A DNA stretch of 64,000 nt. It comes from Klebsiella sp. BIGb0407. Lineage in GTDB: Bacteria > Pseudomonadota > Gammaproteobacteria > Enterobacterales > Enterobacteriaceae. The stretch lies in assembly GCF_024807845.1 (NCBI RefSeq), contig NZ_JANUEQ010000001.1, positions 186,001-250,000 on the forward strand, read 5' to 3'. Position numbers and translations under genes: made by a program. Positions 19,481 through 31,382 of the stretch are shown one piece after another; positions within the stretch are counted from its first letter, which is position 1, and each line of letters starts with the position of its first letter. The notes below the pieces were generated by a model. The model was given only the letters and a program-made list of their open reading frames with translations, did not search any database and was not told the DNA's origin.

Positions 19481-20211
19481 CAGAGACCGGTTTCCCAGGC
19501 ATGGGGGGCAAATAAATAGCCTTTATTGCGCACGGTTTTGATCCGAAAGGGTTCAGTTGCACTATCGTAAAGTTTCTTGCGTAACCTGGAAATAGCCACA
19601 TCCACGCTACGATCAAGTCCGTCGTAGCTGACACCGCGCAGATTTTTCAATAAGGCATCACGATCCATAATCTGTCCTGCATGGGTTGCCAGTTCCCAGA
19701 GTAAATCGAAATCGGCAGTCGATAAGATAATATTCTCGTTGCTGAGCGTAACCTGACGGTTAATTGGATCAATAAAAAGGCTACCAAAACGGATGGATTT
19801 ATGCGGGATTAACGCGGCGGATTTGTCATTATTCGCGCTGACAAAACCCGGACTATGCTGGCGTAAATGTGAGCGCAAACGGGCCAGTAAAACAGCAGGC
19901 GGGGTGGTTTTGAGCAGATAATCATTGGCGCCCATTTCCAGCGCCAGAATATGATTCATATCGCTATCCAACGCGGTTAACAGCACTATAGGCCCCTCCC
20001 AGCGTGGACGCAGATCGCGGCATAACGTCATACCGTCTTTACCCGGCAACATGATATCCAGCAATACCAGATCAGGTTGCAGTCGATCAATGACCGCCTC
20101 AGCGAGATCGCCCCGGCTTTCAACGATAACTTCAATATCATGCTTCGCCAGATAAGTGGTAATTAAGCTCCCGATTTCCGGATCGTCTTCGACAAATACT
20201 ATTTTATTCAT
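19480..20211 (-). CDS. rstA: Response regulator RstA
   Basis: 243 residues. The receiver domain has the acidic pair (VEDD, ~7-10), phosphorylated Asp in LVLLDIMLPGKDG (~52) and the conserved Lys, followed by an OmpR-type winged helix ending LRKKLYDSATEPFRIKTVRNKGYLF. It is a DNA-binding regulator paired with RstB directly downstream. No clear PhoP box was seen upstream, unlike E. coli. Confidence 0.95.
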   Translation of the reverse strand: MNKIVFVEDDPEIGSLITTYLAKHDIEVIVESRGDLAEAVIDRLQPDLVLLDIMLPGKDGMTLCRDLRPRWEGPIVLLTALDSDMNHILALEMGANDYLLKTTPPAVLLARLRSHLRQHSPGFVSANNDKSAALIPHKSIRFGSLFIDPINRQVTLSNENIILSTADFDLLWELATHAGQIMDRDALLKNLRGVSYDGLDRSVDVAISRLRKKLYDSATEPFRIKTVRNKGYLFAPHAWETGL

Positions 20212-20273
20212 TATGGGTTATGCCGGGGTTTAAAGTCTCTGTACAGAATATCTGAAGCTACCACAACCGCGTG

Positions 20274-20987
20274 TTAACGAAGTGGCCGTCCGCCATCCAC
20301 GCTGTGCGTTCGCCCGGTCACATAGTTACTGGTCAGCAGGTACTCTACCAGACGGATAATTTCCTCGGGGCCGGGCTCTATCTTCATTAACGACTTATCC
20401 AGAGATTGCTGGCGATAGGCTGCATCATCATGGTCGTTAAACATTATCATTGCGGGCGCAATAGCATTGACCTTGATCTCGGGAGCCAGTTTACGAGCAA
20501 AGGAACGAGTCATATTGTCGAGAGCGGCTTTACTTGCGGCATAAGCGATATGCTTATCACTCCCACGTTCAGCAACATAATCTGTGAGATGAATGATATC
20601 GCCGCTGGCAGGCCCTGAGCCACGTAACAAGGGGGCAAATTCATGATTCAACAAATAAGGCACTTTGACATGGATTTGCATCATCCTGTCCAGAGTATTG
20701 CTCAGAGGAACCTCTGCACTTTCTGCCTGCCAGTCACTGGCATTATGAATAATGGCACGTAATGACGGAGTGATAGTGTGAACCTGTCTTGCAAAATCCA
20801 GAATGCCCTGATCGCTTGAAAAATCCGCAGCAAGACAGATAACGCCTGCCTGTTTGAGCTTCTCAATAGCAGGGTAATGGGTACGGTAACTGATAATCAG
20901 CGGCTGTTTTTGAGCTGCAAAGTGTTGTGCCAGTGCCAGCCCTATCCGTTTTCCGCCCCCGGTCAGGACGATCGGTCGATGTGTCAT
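20274..20987 (-). CDS. folM: Dihydromonapterin reductase / dihydrofolate reductase FolM
   Basis: 237 residues from ATG at 20987, chosen for its GGGGA ribosome site; an earlier ATG at 21032 adds 15 unconserved residues. It is a short-chain dehydrogenase with the Arg-type NADPH-binding motif TGGGKRIGLALA and the catalytic YAASKAALDNM (Tyr, Lys), plus the FolM hallmarks SYRTHYPAI and HNASDW. In E. coli it reduces dihydromonapterin to tetrahydromonapterin and weakly dihydrofolate. A perfect palindrome GTTCAGCTGAAC lies upstream at 21055-21066. Confidence 0.93.
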   Translation of the reverse strand: MTHRPIVLTGGGKRIGLALAQHFAAQKQPLIISYRTHYPAIEKLKQAGVICLAADFSSDQGILDFARQVHTITPSLRAIIHNASDWQAESAEVPLSNTLDRMMQIHVKVPYLLNHEFAPLLRGSGPASGDIIHLTDYVAERGSDKHIAYAASKAALDNMTRSFARKLAPEIKVNAIAPAMIMFNDHDDAAYRQQSLDKSLMKIEPGPEEIIRLVEYLLTSNYVTGRTHSVDGGRPLR

Positions 20988-21176
20988 GGTATTCCCCAAC
21001 CCTAGATTTTGAGATAATAACGAACAAGTCATCGGAAACTTGTTTACCGTATCTGTTCAGCTGAACGCGAATAACAGTATATATAATAACGCACTCTGCC
21101 AGGTTAAATGTTTGTTATCTTTAAAAAACATCAAATTAAAACAGGGGCATAGACAATTTCTGTTTAATGGATATAA

Positions 21177-21203
21177 AAAAAGACAGCCTTAGCTGTCTTT
21201 TTC
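21177..21203 (-). terminator. Intrinsic terminator downstream of ydgH
   Basis: The AAAAAGACAGC stem with its complement GCTGTCTTTTT gives flanking A and T runs on either strand, so it can terminate both ways. It lies right after the ydgH stop, upstream of folM. Confidence 0.85.
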
Positions 21204-21216
21204 ACCGCCATGCTGA

Positions 21217-22161
21217 TTATTTATACAGATCGGCACTGATTGTAATATTGCCGCCATTTTCCTGCCACTGACGGGTCAGGTGATAGTATTTAGCCCCTTT
21301 CTTGGCTGCACGTTTAGCAACCTGATAAGAAATCTCAGTACTACTGCCGTAGTTACCGGTGAATTTAACACTATCAAATGGAATCATTTGTGCTGCAGTG
21401 ACTTTATTCACTTCTTCAATTTTGGTGCCGTCTGGCAGGGTGACAGTGTAACGTCCACCTTTAGACGACTGAGTTTCAAAGAAACGGCCAACATCGCTGC
21501 TTGGTGCTTCAGAAGAGGCTACGCCCGGAATTTCTACACGTTTAGCCGCTTCGCCGCCTTCAGCCAGAGCAGTTCTTCCTGCTTCAGAATTTGCCGGAAT
21601 CGCATCCGGGCTCTGCACCACACGTTCTTTGGCATCAGCTTTATAGATAAAAGCGGTAACGCGCTGGTTTCCACCCTGGTTAACGTCTACCTGACGAACG
21701 ATAAAGAATGAGGCTGCATCTTTCGCTTTTGCCGCTTTAGCAATTGCTTCGTTAATATCAGGCTGGTTACGGTAGAAACCTTGTACTGTAACCGTATCGA
21801 ATGGCTGAAGTATATTGGCGCGATCTTTAGACAATTCAGTTACGCCATTAATAATACGGCCTTCTACCGCTTTGGCTGCAGGGGCATCAGCTTTATAGAC
21901 CGCCGCTACCACACGCCAGTTACCGCCGTTACCGGTGTCATTCGTATCCTGAACATAAAATGAAGCAGCACCAATTTTGTCTGCACGGCGAGAAACTGCT
22001 GCAACCGCATCACTAATAGCGTTAAAACGCCCGGTCACCACAATAGTGTCGTAAGGTTGTAGAGCAGCAGCTTGCTCCGGTGTCAGTTCCGTCGCCGCCT
22101 GCACTGACAGTGAGGTAAGTGAAATAATAACTGACGCCAGAATGGTATTCTTGAGCTTCAT
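21217..22161 (-). CDS. ydgH: DUF1471 (YhcN-fold) periplasmic protein YdgH
   Basis: 314 residues, the E. coli YdgH length, from ATG at 22161 (AAGGAA ribosome site; an upstream ATG at 22209 lacks family support). A signal peptide (MKLKNTILASVIISLTSLSVQA) is followed by three DUF1471 repeats, each with a YDTIVVTGRF / FDTVTVQGFY / FDSVKFTGNY start and an AAKKGA-YY/ASFF motif. DUF1471 proteins are small enterobacterial envelope and stress proteins; YdgH has been renamed for envelope functions, but its activity is not clear from sequence. Confidence 0.93.
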   Translation of the reverse strand: MKLKNTILASVIISLTSLSVQAATELTPEQAAALQPYDTIVVTGRFNAISDAVAAVSRRADKIGAASFYVQDTNDTGNGGNWRVVAAVYKADAPAAKAVEGRIINGVTELSKDRANILQPFDTVTVQGFYRNQPDINEAIAKAAKAKDAASFFIVRQVDVNQGGNQRVTAFIYKADAKERVVQSPDAIPANSEAGRTALAEGGEAAKRVEIPGVASSEAPSSDVGRFFETQSSKGGRYTVTLPDGTKIEEVNKVTAAQMIPFDSVKFTGNYGSSTEISYQVAKRAAKKGAKYYHLTRQWQENGGNITISADLYK

Positions 22162-24354
<2,193 letters not shown>

Positions 24355-24364
24355 GGGGTAGCAC

Positions 24365-25753
24365 ATGTCAGGCGGATTAGTTACAGCGGCATATATTGTT
24401 GCCGCAATCCTGTTTATTTGTAGTCTGGCTGGTTTATCTCGCCATGAAACCTCACAACGGGGCAACCTGTTTGGTATCGTCGGGATGGCTATTGCCTTAG
24501 TTGCCACCGTTTTTGGCCCGGAGTCAGGTAATATTGGCTGGGTGCTTGTGGCAATGGTGCTTGGTGGTGCAATTGGTATCAGACTGGCGAAAAAAGTCGA
24601 AATGACCGAAATGCCAGAGCTGGTTGCTGTTCTGCATAGCTTCGTGGGTCTGGCTGCGGTTCTGGTCGGCTTTAACAGCTATCTGGAACACCATCCTGGC
24701 CTTGACTCGGTGATGGAAAATATCCATTTAACCGAAGTCTTCCTCGGTATTTTCATTGGCGCCGTAACCTTCACCGGTTCAATTGTTGCCTTTGGAAAAT
24801 TATGCGGCAAGCTCTCATCCCGGCCGTTAATGTTACCTCATCGCCATAAGCTGAACCTGGCGGCGATTGTAGTTTCATTCTTGCTGTTAGTGATATTTGT
24901 TCGTGCCGAAAGTACTGCCGTACAGGTGCTGGCATTACTGGCGATGACGGCGATCGCTCTGGCTTTTGGCTGGCATTTAGTGGCATCAATCGGTGGTGCA
25001 GATATGCCGGTTGTCGTTTCTATGCTGAACTCCTACTCAGGCTGGGCAGCAGCAGCGGCAGGTTTTATGCTGAGCAACGACTTGCTGATTGTGACCGGTG
25101 CGCTGGTCGGTTCTTCAGGTGCAATTCTGTCCTACATTATGTGTAAGGCGATGAACCGCTCGTTTTTCAGCGTTATCGCTGGTGGATTTGGTACTGACGG
25201 CTCCTCTACGGGTGAAGAAGAAGAGCAGGGCGAACACCGTGAAATCAATGCAGAAGAAACCGCTGAACTGCTGAAAAACTCGACTTCGGTCATCATTACT
25301 CCAGGGTATGGTATGGCGGTGGCTCAGGCTCAGTATCCGGTCGCAGAGATTACTGAAAAACTGCGCGCGCGCGGCATCAAAGTTCGCTTTGGTATCCACC
25401 CGGTTGCCGGACGCCTGCCGGGTCATATGAACGTACTGCTGGCGGAAGCTCGCGTGCCTTATGACGTAGTTCTGGAGATGGACGAAATCAACGACGATTT
25501 CACTGATACTGATACCGTATTGGTTATCGGCGCGAATGACACCGTCAACCCGGCCGCTCTGGACGATCCAAAAAGTCCTATCGCAGGAATGCCTGTTCTG
25601 GAAGTCTGGAAAGCGCAGAACGTTATCGTTTTCAAACGTTCAATGAATACCGGCTATGCTGGTGTACAAAACCCGCTGTTCTTTAAAGACAACACCCAGA
25701 TGCTGTTTGGTGATGCGAAGGCTAGCGTTGAAGGAATTTTGAAAGCGCTGTAA
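24365..25753 (+). CDS. pntB: Proton-translocating NAD(P) transhydrogenase subunit beta
   Basis: 462 residues, the E. coli length. Eight to nine membrane helices fill the first ~260 residues, then an acidic linker ([17 protein letters not shown]) and the NADP-binding dIII domain with [33 protein letters not shown] and [13 protein letters not shown]. It forms the membrane channel and the NADP site. A terminator follows. Confidence 0.98.
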   Translation: MSGGLVTAAYIVAAILFICSLAGLSRHETSQRGNLFGIVGMAIALVATVFGPESGNIGWVLVAMVLGGAIGIRLAKKVEMTEMPELVAVLHSFVGLAAVLVGFNSYLEHHPGLDSVMENIHLTEVFLGIFIGAVTFTGSIVAFGKLCGKLSSRPLMLPHRHKLNLAAIVVSFLLLVIFVRAESTAVQVLALLAMTAIALAFGWHLVASIGGADMPVVVSMLNSYSGWAAAAAGFMLSNDLLIVTGALVGSSGAILSYIMCKAMNRSFFSVIAGGFGTDGSSTGEEEEQGEHREINAEETAELLKNSTSVIITPGYGMAVAQAQYPVAEITEKLRARGIKVRFGIHPVAGRLPGHMNVLLAEARVPYDVVLEMDEINDDFTDTDTVLVIGANDTVNPAALDDPKSPIAGMPVLEVWKAQNVIVFKRSMNTGYAGVQNPLFFKDNTQMLFGDAKASVEGILKAL

Positions 25754-25777
25754 GTCGTTTCCCAGCCAATTCATAAC

Positions 25778-25812
25778 AAAATCCTGCCCTTCGGTGCAGG
25801 ATTTTTTATTTT
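25778..25812 (+). terminator. Intrinsic terminator after pntB
   Basis: Stem AAAATCCTGC with GCAGGATTTT around a CCTTCGGT loop, followed by TTTATTTTT. It overlaps the end of the convergent AraC-family gene and probably serves both genes. Confidence 0.88.
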
Positions 25813-26573
25813 TGTTGCATCATATATGCCCGAGGTGTACTCCCGGTCATATTCCTAAAAAATGTGGCAAAGGCACTGTCACTGGAAAATTCTAAAATAC
25901 TGGCTATTTCTGTAACAGGGTAAGCTTCTGCAAGCAATTCAATCGCCTTAAATAGTCGCCATTGTTGGCGCCATTGCTGGTAGTTGAGTCCCGTTTCTTT
26001 CATCATGATACGACTGATAGTTTTCCCTGTAGCACCATTATTCACAGCCAGTTGTTGTAGCAGTGGTGGTAGTTCCATTTCACTCAAGCACTTCAAACGT
26101 CGGTCTTTTGGTAATGGAAGAAATGTTGATTCTCGCCAGGCACTATTAATTTCATCCTCACATACAGCCCAAATATGCGCCGCTGCACCCTGCCGCCAAT
26201 TTATTGAAAAATCCGCAAAAGCAATACGTTCTAATATTTCACGCAACAGCGCTGTCACGCTTAGTACTTCCACATGAGGACTGAAGGTAGAGTGGCGTTG
26301 ATTATCAACATAGATGGAACGATATCCAACCACACCACGAATTTGAACGCGATGCATCACTCCCGGAGGGATCCAGGCAACACGGGCTGGTGGTAACAGG
26401 CAAATACTGTCGTTAAGCGTAATACGCATACATCCTTGCTGGCTGAACAGTAACTGTCCCTTCTTATGACAGTGAGGCCCTGAATCATGCTGAGTGAGTT
26501 CAGAGGCAATGCCGACGATATCATTCTCATGCTCATCGGGGTTAAATACGGAATCTGCGGGTATCAATGCCAT
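25806..26573 (-). CDS. AraC-family transcriptional regulator (cupin sensor)
   Basis: 255 residues from ATG at 26573, where cupin similarity begins; an in-frame start at 26633 adds 20 residues with no ribosome site. The N-terminal cupin (HDSGPHCHKKGQLLF...PPARVAWIPPGVMHRV) resembles the YeaM/NimR type, and the C-terminus has two HTH motifs (GATGKTISRIMMKETG and PVTEIASILEFSSDSAFATFF). It is divergent from an MFS exporter, so it probably controls that gene. The ligand is unknown. Confidence 0.88.
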   Translation of the reverse strand: MALIPADSVFNPDEHENDIVGIASELTQHDSGPHCHKKGQLLFSQQGCMRITLNDSICLLPPARVAWIPPGVMHRVQIRGVVGYRSIYVDNQRHSTFSPHVEVLSVTALLREILERIAFADFSINWRQGAAAHIWAVCEDEINSAWRESTFLPLPKDRRLKCLSEMELPPLLQQLAVNNGATGKTISRIMMKETGLNYQQWRQQWRLFKAIELLAEAYPVTEIASILEFSSDSAFATFFRNMTGSTPRAYMMQQK

Positions 26574-26671
26574 AAAATGTCCGATTTTATAAATATTATG
26601 TCCGTTATGTTGTAATGAGAAAAATACCATCATGGTATTTTTTTTTAAACACCCCAGACATCCGGATGATT
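26574..26671. promoter_or_regulatory. Shared regulator/efflux-gene control region
   Basis: The heptamer ATGTCCG occurs at 26577-26583 and 26598-26604, 21 bases apart, which is two helical turns and the usual layout of AraC-family half-sites. Further on, AAAATACCAT and ATGGTATTTT form a perfect inverted repeat around one C (26621-26641), followed by more T, so it can also fold as a terminator-like hairpin in the leader of the MFS gene. Confidence 0.55.
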
Positions 26672-27838
26672 ATGCAGCGAAAACTAACCCTGACCTTAGC
26701 AACATCGATGATGATGTTTCCTCAGGCGGTCGAAACAATATACAGCCCCGCGCTGACCCATATAGCAAAGGGCTTTCATATTAGCGAGGAAGTTGCCGCA
26801 CAAACCTTATCCAGTTATTTCTTTGCTTTTGCGTTCGGTGTCGTAGTCTGGGGGCGATTATGTGATGTTATCGGACGACGACCGGTCATTTTGTTTGGTC
26901 TTGGGATATATCTGTTGGCTTCAATTGTGGCGGTGTTAAGCGACACCTTCGCGCTATTGCTGGGTGCGCGTATTATTGCTGCTTTTGGTGCAGCAGTCGG
27001 TTCCGTGGGAACGCAAACAGCGATCCGGGATTGTTTTAACGGACAAAAACTGGCGCAGGTATTTTCATTGATGGGAATCGCCATGGCGATAAGTCCGGCA
27101 GTGGGGGTGCTCAGTGGCACCGTGCTGGCACATTACTGGGGATTTCAGGGCGTGTTCATTGGTCTGGCTGCGTTAGCGGCCATACTGCTGGGTTATGCAT
27201 TCAGGCAAATGCCCGAAACGCGGGCATTACAGAAAGCGCAGGATCCTTTTTTCAGTATCTTTATACGTATGTTGAAAGATGGTGACATTTGGCGAAGTGC
27301 TGTACTGGTCGCGCTGCTTAATACGTCTATGTTCAGTTATTACCAGTTAGCTCCGTTCCACTTTGAAGCACTGGCTATTCCGCAACAGTGGTTTGGTTAT
27401 ACAGGCCTTATTCTGGCTCTTGGCGTGGGCATTGGTGCCGCAGTAAATAAGATTTTAGTTAAAAGAAATTGGATGTTTATATCGCTGTTAACATTAGCTT
27501 TCGCCCTAGAGTTGTCAGGCGGAATAGCCATGCTGGTTATGGAAAATACCTTATGGTTTATATTCCCAATGATACCGGTTGTTATGGCTTACGGTATCGC
27601 AATACCCAATATTCTGGCTCGGGCACTACGGCATTATACGGATTGTATCGGTACGGCTGGTGCTATTCTGGGCTTAATGTATTACATAATGTTAGGTGGT
27701 GGCCTAGTGTTAGCCGGTTTAACACAGCGCTTAAGTTTAGTGTTAATTTTTTGTTCTTTGTTACTGGGCCTCATTACATCAGGTATCTTACGTGATGAGC
27801 GAAAATCGAGTACACCGAGTGCGTACAGGGGACGGTGA
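26672..27838 (+). CDS. MFS multidrug-efflux-type transporter (Bcr/CflA-like)
   Basis: 388 residues from ATG at 26672; ATG at 26666 is two codons earlier and equally possible. About 12 membrane helices. The opening PQAVETIYSPALTHIAKGF resembles the TDMYLPALP-type motif of Bcr/CflA proton-driven drug exporters, and motif A (GRLCDVIGRRPVILFG) lies between helices 2 and 3. Motif C-like GIAMAISPAVGVLSG follows. It is probably an antiporter for a small compound, regulated by the divergent AraC protein. The substrate cannot be told. Confidence 0.87.
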   Translation: MQRKLTLTLATSMMMFPQAVETIYSPALTHIAKGFHISEEVAAQTLSSYFFAFAFGVVVWGRLCDVIGRRPVILFGLGIYLLASIVAVLSDTFALLLGARIIAAFGAAVGSVGTQTAIRDCFNGQKLAQVFSLMGIAMAISPAVGVLSGTVLAHYWGFQGVFIGLAALAAILLGYAFRQMPETRALQKAQDPFFSIFIRMLKDGDIWRSAVLVALLNTSMFSYYQLAPFHFEALAIPQQWFGYTGLILALGVGIGAAVNKILVKRNWMFISLLTLAFALELSGGIAMLVMENTLWFIFPMIPVVMAYGIAIPNILARALRHYTDCIGTAGAILGLMYYIMLGGGLVLAGLTQRLSLVLIFCSLLLGLITSGILRDERKSSTPSAYRGR

Positions 27839-27858
27839 GAACACCCGCCCCCTGTTTA
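27825..27858 (+). terminator. Terminator at the end of the MFS gene
   Basis: ACAGGGG-A-CGG pairs with CCGCCCCCTGT and is followed by TTTAAAA. It overlaps the last codons of the MFS gene and faces the convergent uspE. Confidence 0.5.
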
Positions 27859-27880
27859 AAAGGATCATATGACGCGCGGA

Positions 27881-28837
27881 CTAATCGTCATCATCCTCTT
27901 CGTCATCTAAATCAATCGGGCTTTCAAAATCATCAGGTTTGATGACCAGCAGATCACAACGCAGGCTGTCGATAACCTGTTCCGCGGTATTGCCCAGAAA
28001 AGCGGCCGATAACCCGGTACGGCCTATGGTACCCAGCACCACAATACCTGCTTCAAGATGGGTTGCGAGGTTAGGAATAACTTCTTCTGCCAGCCCCTTT
28101 TCAACATGGGTTCTATTTTCATCGATAGAAAATTTTTGCCGCAAGGCTTTCATGGCAATGAGATGCTGACCGCGTATCGCGTTGTTATAGGTACTGGAGT
28201 CAAAGTCAGGTAGCTCAATAGCAATGCTGATTGGCGTTATTGGATAGGCGCCCACCAAATGGACTTCAGTTTTGTTAACCTTACTTGCCAGCAGGATGGT
28301 ATCCCGCAGGAGTTTCTCATTTAACGCATCATGATGTTGCTCTTCACTGGTCAGGTTAACGGCAACCAGGGCCTTGCCGCCTTCAGGCCAGGGCTGATCT
28401 TTGACTATCCAGACCGGACAAGGGCATTTGCGCAATAAATGCCAGTCAGTGGGAGTAAACAGCACGGCACTCAGGCGGTCGTACTGGTGGGCCATTTTTA
28501 ATACCAGGTCATGCTTAGCCGTGATGACTTCCTGGATAATGGCTTCAAAAGGGCGGTTATGCCAGACCACCTTAATTTCAATTGGAACGCCTGCATCAAT
28601 ATAGGCCTGGGCTTGCTCTTTAACCCAGGCTGTACGCTGGCTGATAACGCCTTTGCGCATCGCGACGCGTTCGTCCGGCGACAGCAGCGTGGTCATTTCA
28701 TAGGAAAATTCATAGATAGGTAGAAAGGCTTTAATTTTACAGCCAATGCAGTGATGTAAATAAACCGCGCGACGCAGGGCGGGCTGATCGTCCTGGGTGG
28801 CGTCAATTGCCACAAGTACACTTTGATAGTTTGCCAT
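27881..28837 (-). CDS. uspE: Universal stress protein UspE
   Basis: 318 residues from ATG at 28837, with a strong AAGGAGA ribosome site; an earlier ATG at 28879 lacks one. Two tandem Usp domains: the first starts [21 protein letters not shown] and the second near [15 protein letters not shown], ending in the nucleotide-site-like [21 protein letters not shown]. The C-terminal tail is very acidic (LDDEEDDDD). In E. coli UspE aids survival of DNA damage and cell aggregation, and lies next to fnr as here. Confidence 0.95.
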   Translation of the reverse strand: MANYQSVLVAIDATQDDQPALRRAVYLHHCIGCKIKAFLPIYEFSYEMTTLLSPDERVAMRKGVISQRTAWVKEQAQAYIDAGVPIEIKVVWHNRPFEAIIQEVITAKHDLVLKMAHQYDRLSAVLFTPTDWHLLRKCPCPVWIVKDQPWPEGGKALVAVNLTSEEQHHDALNEKLLRDTILLASKVNKTEVHLVGAYPITPISIAIELPDFDSSTYNNAIRGQHLIAMKALRQKFSIDENRTHVEKGLAEEVIPNLATHLEAGIVVLGTIGRTGLSAAFLGNTAEQVIDSLRCDLLVIKPDDFESPIDLDDEEDDDD

Positions 28838-28865
28838 ACCGTTCTCCTTACCACAGAGCAATGGA

Positions 28866-28994
28866 TATATACCCGTCATACTTCAAGTTGCCTGGGTGTT
28901 GCAGGCGCTCAGCCTGCCGAATCACATAGTTTGTCTATGCTCATCGACAGGCTGAACTGGGCGCCTACAGGCAACTCGAATTATTTAGGGTATA
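28866..28994. repeat. 129-bp palindromic enterobacterial repeat (MITE-like)
   Basis: It begins TATACCCGTCATACTTCAAG and ends AATTATTTAGGGTATA. The first ~27 bases and the complement of the last ~27 match at about 22 positions, and an inner inverted pair (CAGCCTG / CAGGCTG) lengthens the fold. Similar ends occur at 7547-7624 and 57781-57841. This is the layout of a non-autonomous palindromic element; it lies between uspE and fnr and could fold in either transcript. Confidence 0.75.
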
Positions 28995-29091
28995 ACATCA
29001 GAGTACATCAAAGTGACGAGGGAAACAGCAAGGGGATGATTGCCGGGTCAAAAAAATAAAAAATCACCGGCAATAATAAGAGGCAATGAGA

Positions 29092-29850
29092 TTAGCGTAC
29101 TGCTGAGAGTTGCGGCTGTCCTGCCAGCTCACCCAGCATTTGGCTGTTTTCGATAGTAATATACTTACCTTTAACCGCTAACATTCCGCTTTTCTGGAAA
29201 CGGCCTAACAGGCGGCTGATGGTTTCCACGGTCAAACCGAGATAGTTACCAATATCGCCACGCGTCATCGTCAGACGAAACTCGCGCGGTGAGAATCCAC
29301 GCTGAGCAAAACGTCGGGACAGATTATAGATAAAGGCGGCCAGACGCTCTTCTGCGTTCTTTTTCGACAACAGCAGAATCATCTCCTGGTCGTTTTTAAT
29401 TTCACCGCTCATTAAACGCATCATCTGCTGACGCAGACTGGTGACTTTTCCGGACAAGTCATCGAGCGTTTCATAAGGGATTTCACAGACCATGGACGTT
29501 TCCAGAGCCTGAGCAAAGCTAGGATGGCTTCCGGCACCAATAGCATCGAAACCGACCAGATCGCCGGCAAGATGAAAGCCAGTAATTTGTTCATCGCCCT
29601 GTTCAGTAATGGTATAACTTTTAATGGTACCAGAACGAATAGCGTATAATGATTTTAGCTCATCACCCGCTTTAAAAATGGTCTGGCCCTTCTGAATCGG
29701 CTTTTTACGCTCAATGATATTGTCGAGCTGATCCAGTTCATGTTCGTTCAGTGTAAACGGAATACATAACTGGCTTATACTGCAATCCTGACAATGGATC
29801 GCACAACCACCAGACTGAATACGTCGAATGATGCGTTTTTCTGGGATCAT
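29092..29850 (-). CDS. fnr: Fumarate/nitrate reduction regulator FNR
   Basis: 252 residues from ATG at 29850 ([20 protein letters not shown]), almost identical to E. coli FNR; a reading from 29928 adds 26 unsupported residues. The cluster ligands (three Cys in [16 protein letters not shown] plus a later Cys in MVCEIP), the CRP-type sensor fold, dimer helix and recognition helix [12 protein letters not shown] are intact. It is the oxygen sensor that switches on anaerobic genes. A near-perfect FNR box lies in its leader. Confidence 0.99.
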   Translation of the reverse strand: MIPEKRIIRRIQSGGCAIHCQDCSISQLCIPFTLNEHELDQLDNIIERKKPIQKGQTIFKAGDELKSLYAIRSGTIKSYTITEQGDEQITGFHLAGDLVGFDAIGAGSHPSFAQALETSMVCEIPYETLDDLSGKVTSLRQQMMRLMSGEIKNDQEMILLLSKKNAEERLAAFIYNLSRRFAQRGFSPREFRLTMTRGDIGNYLGLTVETISRLLGRFQKSGMLAVKGKYITIENSQMLGELAGQPQLSAVR

Positions 29851-29869
29851 AAATAAGCCCTCGGCATAA

Positions 29870-29883
29870 TTGATATTTGTCAA
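29870..29883 (-). promoter_or_regulatory. FNR box upstream of fnr
   Basis: TTGATATTTGTCAA matches the FNR consensus TTGAT-N4-ATCAA at nine of ten positions. It lies 20-33 bases before the fnr start codon, a position that suits autorepression as known in E. coli. Confidence 0.8.
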
Positions 29884-30031
29884 TTTTAACATCTTTTCTG
29901 ATAGCAAGTAAGCGTAACGAAGATGCAATAAAACAATAAATCAATATCACCCGAGGGAGTTTTTCATATCGGTTTGAATTTAAAACGATTAGTGGGGTTT
30001 TTAGCCAGTAATTTAGTGATAAAGATTTTTG

Positions 30032-30562
30032 TTATTTAGCCGGTAAATAGCCTTCATGCTTCAATAACCACTCTTTTCTTGCCACGCCGCCGGCATAACC
30101 CGTCATTGAGCCATCGCGACCAATCACCCGATGACAAGGCACAACAATACTGACCGGGTTAGCCCCATTAGCGGCCCCCACTGCCCGGGATGCTTTCGGA
30201 CGCCCCAGCTGTGCCGCCAGTTGCCCGTAATAGAGTACCTGACCGCAAGGAATAGTTCGTAGTGCCTGCCAGACCTCCCGCTGGAAAGGCGTGCCCATAG
30301 TTGCGGTGGGTAAATTATTAATGACGTCAAGGTCACCGGCAAACCAGGCGTGGAATTTATCACTCAGGTCACCAGGGTTAGCACTGCTAATCCGCTTCAT
30401 GCCCTGTTTACCGTAATGAATATTCAGCAATTGTTCCATGCGCTGCTGATGTTCTTCCCATTCCACTGCCCGAAGATTGAACTCGGCGTCACATAAGATA
30501 AATAACTTGCCCAATGGGGTATCAATTTTGTCTTCTAAAAGTGTTATCACAAGTTGCTCCAT
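30032..30562 (-). CDS. ogt: Methylated-DNA--[protein]-cysteine S-methyltransferase Ogt
   Basis: 176 residues. The alkyl-acceptor motif PCHRVIG with its reactive Cys is present, with the winged-helix part [20 protein letters not shown] and the Arg-finger region [11 protein letters not shown] before it. It removes O6-alkylguanine and O4-alkylthymine lesions by suicide transfer. It follows fnr in the same direction, as in E. coli. Confidence 0.97.
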   Translation of the reverse strand: MEQLVITLLEDKIDTPLGKLFILCDAEFNLRAVEWEEHQQRMEQLLNIHYGKQGMKRISSANPGDLSDKFHAWFAGDLDVINNLPTATMGTPFQREVWQALRTIPCGQVLYYGQLAAQLGRPKASRAVGAANGANPVSIVVPCHRVIGRDGSMTGYAGGVARKEWLLKHEGYLPAK

Positions 30563-30763
30563 TGAAATTTAACGGTCGCTATGTCGTCTGATAACAGACA
30601 GATACGTCACCTGAATAGCTTTTATCATAGAGAGTGAGGAGGATAAATAGAATGACTTTCTGGTAAAATTGCGTAGAGCCGCGCGGGAATATTACTGTGA
30701 CCTGCGTTGAGCATGCCCTGTGGCAAGGTTATAGTGACAAAGATGATGGCAGGAGGAGTGATA

Positions 30764-31327
30764 ATGAGTTCTGGTGATAAATCTTTGTTTCTGGAAGCGA
30801 TGGGTGACGTCACGCCACTAAAACATGACGAAACTCAGCACTGGCTTAAACCGCAGAAAAAAACGATACAGCAGAAGCTGGATACCACACAGCTGGATAA
30901 CTTCCTGACGACCGATTTTTTGGAGATAGTTTCCCTCAATACGCCGCTGGAGTTTAAGCGAGAAGGGCAACAGCCGGGGGTGCTGAATAAGCTGCGGTTG
31001 GGTAAATATCCTCAACAAGCCAGTTTAAACCTGTTACGCCAGCCCGTAGAACAGTGCCGGCAAATGCTGTTTAACTATATTCAACAGGCCCGAGCGGAAG
31101 GCCTTCGTAATGTGCTTATCATTCATGGTAAAGGACGTGAAGATAAATCGCATCCGAATATCATTCGTAGTTTTCTTGCTCGCTGGTTAGTTGAATTTGA
31201 TGATGTTCAGGCATTCTGTTGTGCGCTGCCGCATCATGGTGGAAGCGGGGCTTGTTATGTTGCTTTGAGAAAATCGGCAGAAGCAAAACAGGAAACCTGG
31301 GAACAGCATGCGAAACGTAGCCGTTAA
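30764..31327 (+). CDS. smrA: Smr-domain DNA endonuclease SmrA
   Basis: 187 residues from ATG at 30764, chosen for the GGAGGAG ribosome site and because the length equals E. coli YdaL. The C-terminal Smr domain carries LNLLRQPVEQCR, the HGKG loop (VLIIHGKGRED), and the GGSGACYVALRK end. Smr domains nick DNA or RNA; E. coli SmrA has DNA endonuclease activity. It is divergent from ogt, as in E. coli. Confidence 0.93.
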   Translation: MSSGDKSLFLEAMGDVTPLKHDETQHWLKPQKKTIQQKLDTTQLDNFLTTDFLEIVSLNTPLEFKREGQQPGVLNKLRLGKYPQQASLNLLRQPVEQCRQMLFNYIQQARAEGLRNVLIIHGKGREDKSHPNIIRSFLARWLVEFDDVQAFCCALPHHGGSGACYVALRKSAEAKQETWEQHAKRSR

Positions 31328-31346
31328 CGGCTGTATCAAGCAAGAA

Positions 31347-31375
31347 CCCGGCGTGAGCTCATATGTTACGCCGGG
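31347..31375. terminator. Hairpin between smrA and ydcI
   Basis: Stem CCCGGCGT with ACGCCGGG between the converging gene ends. No strong T-run on either side, so its strength as a terminator is uncertain. Confidence 0.45.
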
Positions 31376-31382
31376 CTATCGG

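Noticed and set aside
29039-29073. ATTGCCGG/CCGGCAAT hairpin as the fnr terminator
   Set aside because: The loop is 19 bases long and no T-run follows the stem, so it is not convincing.
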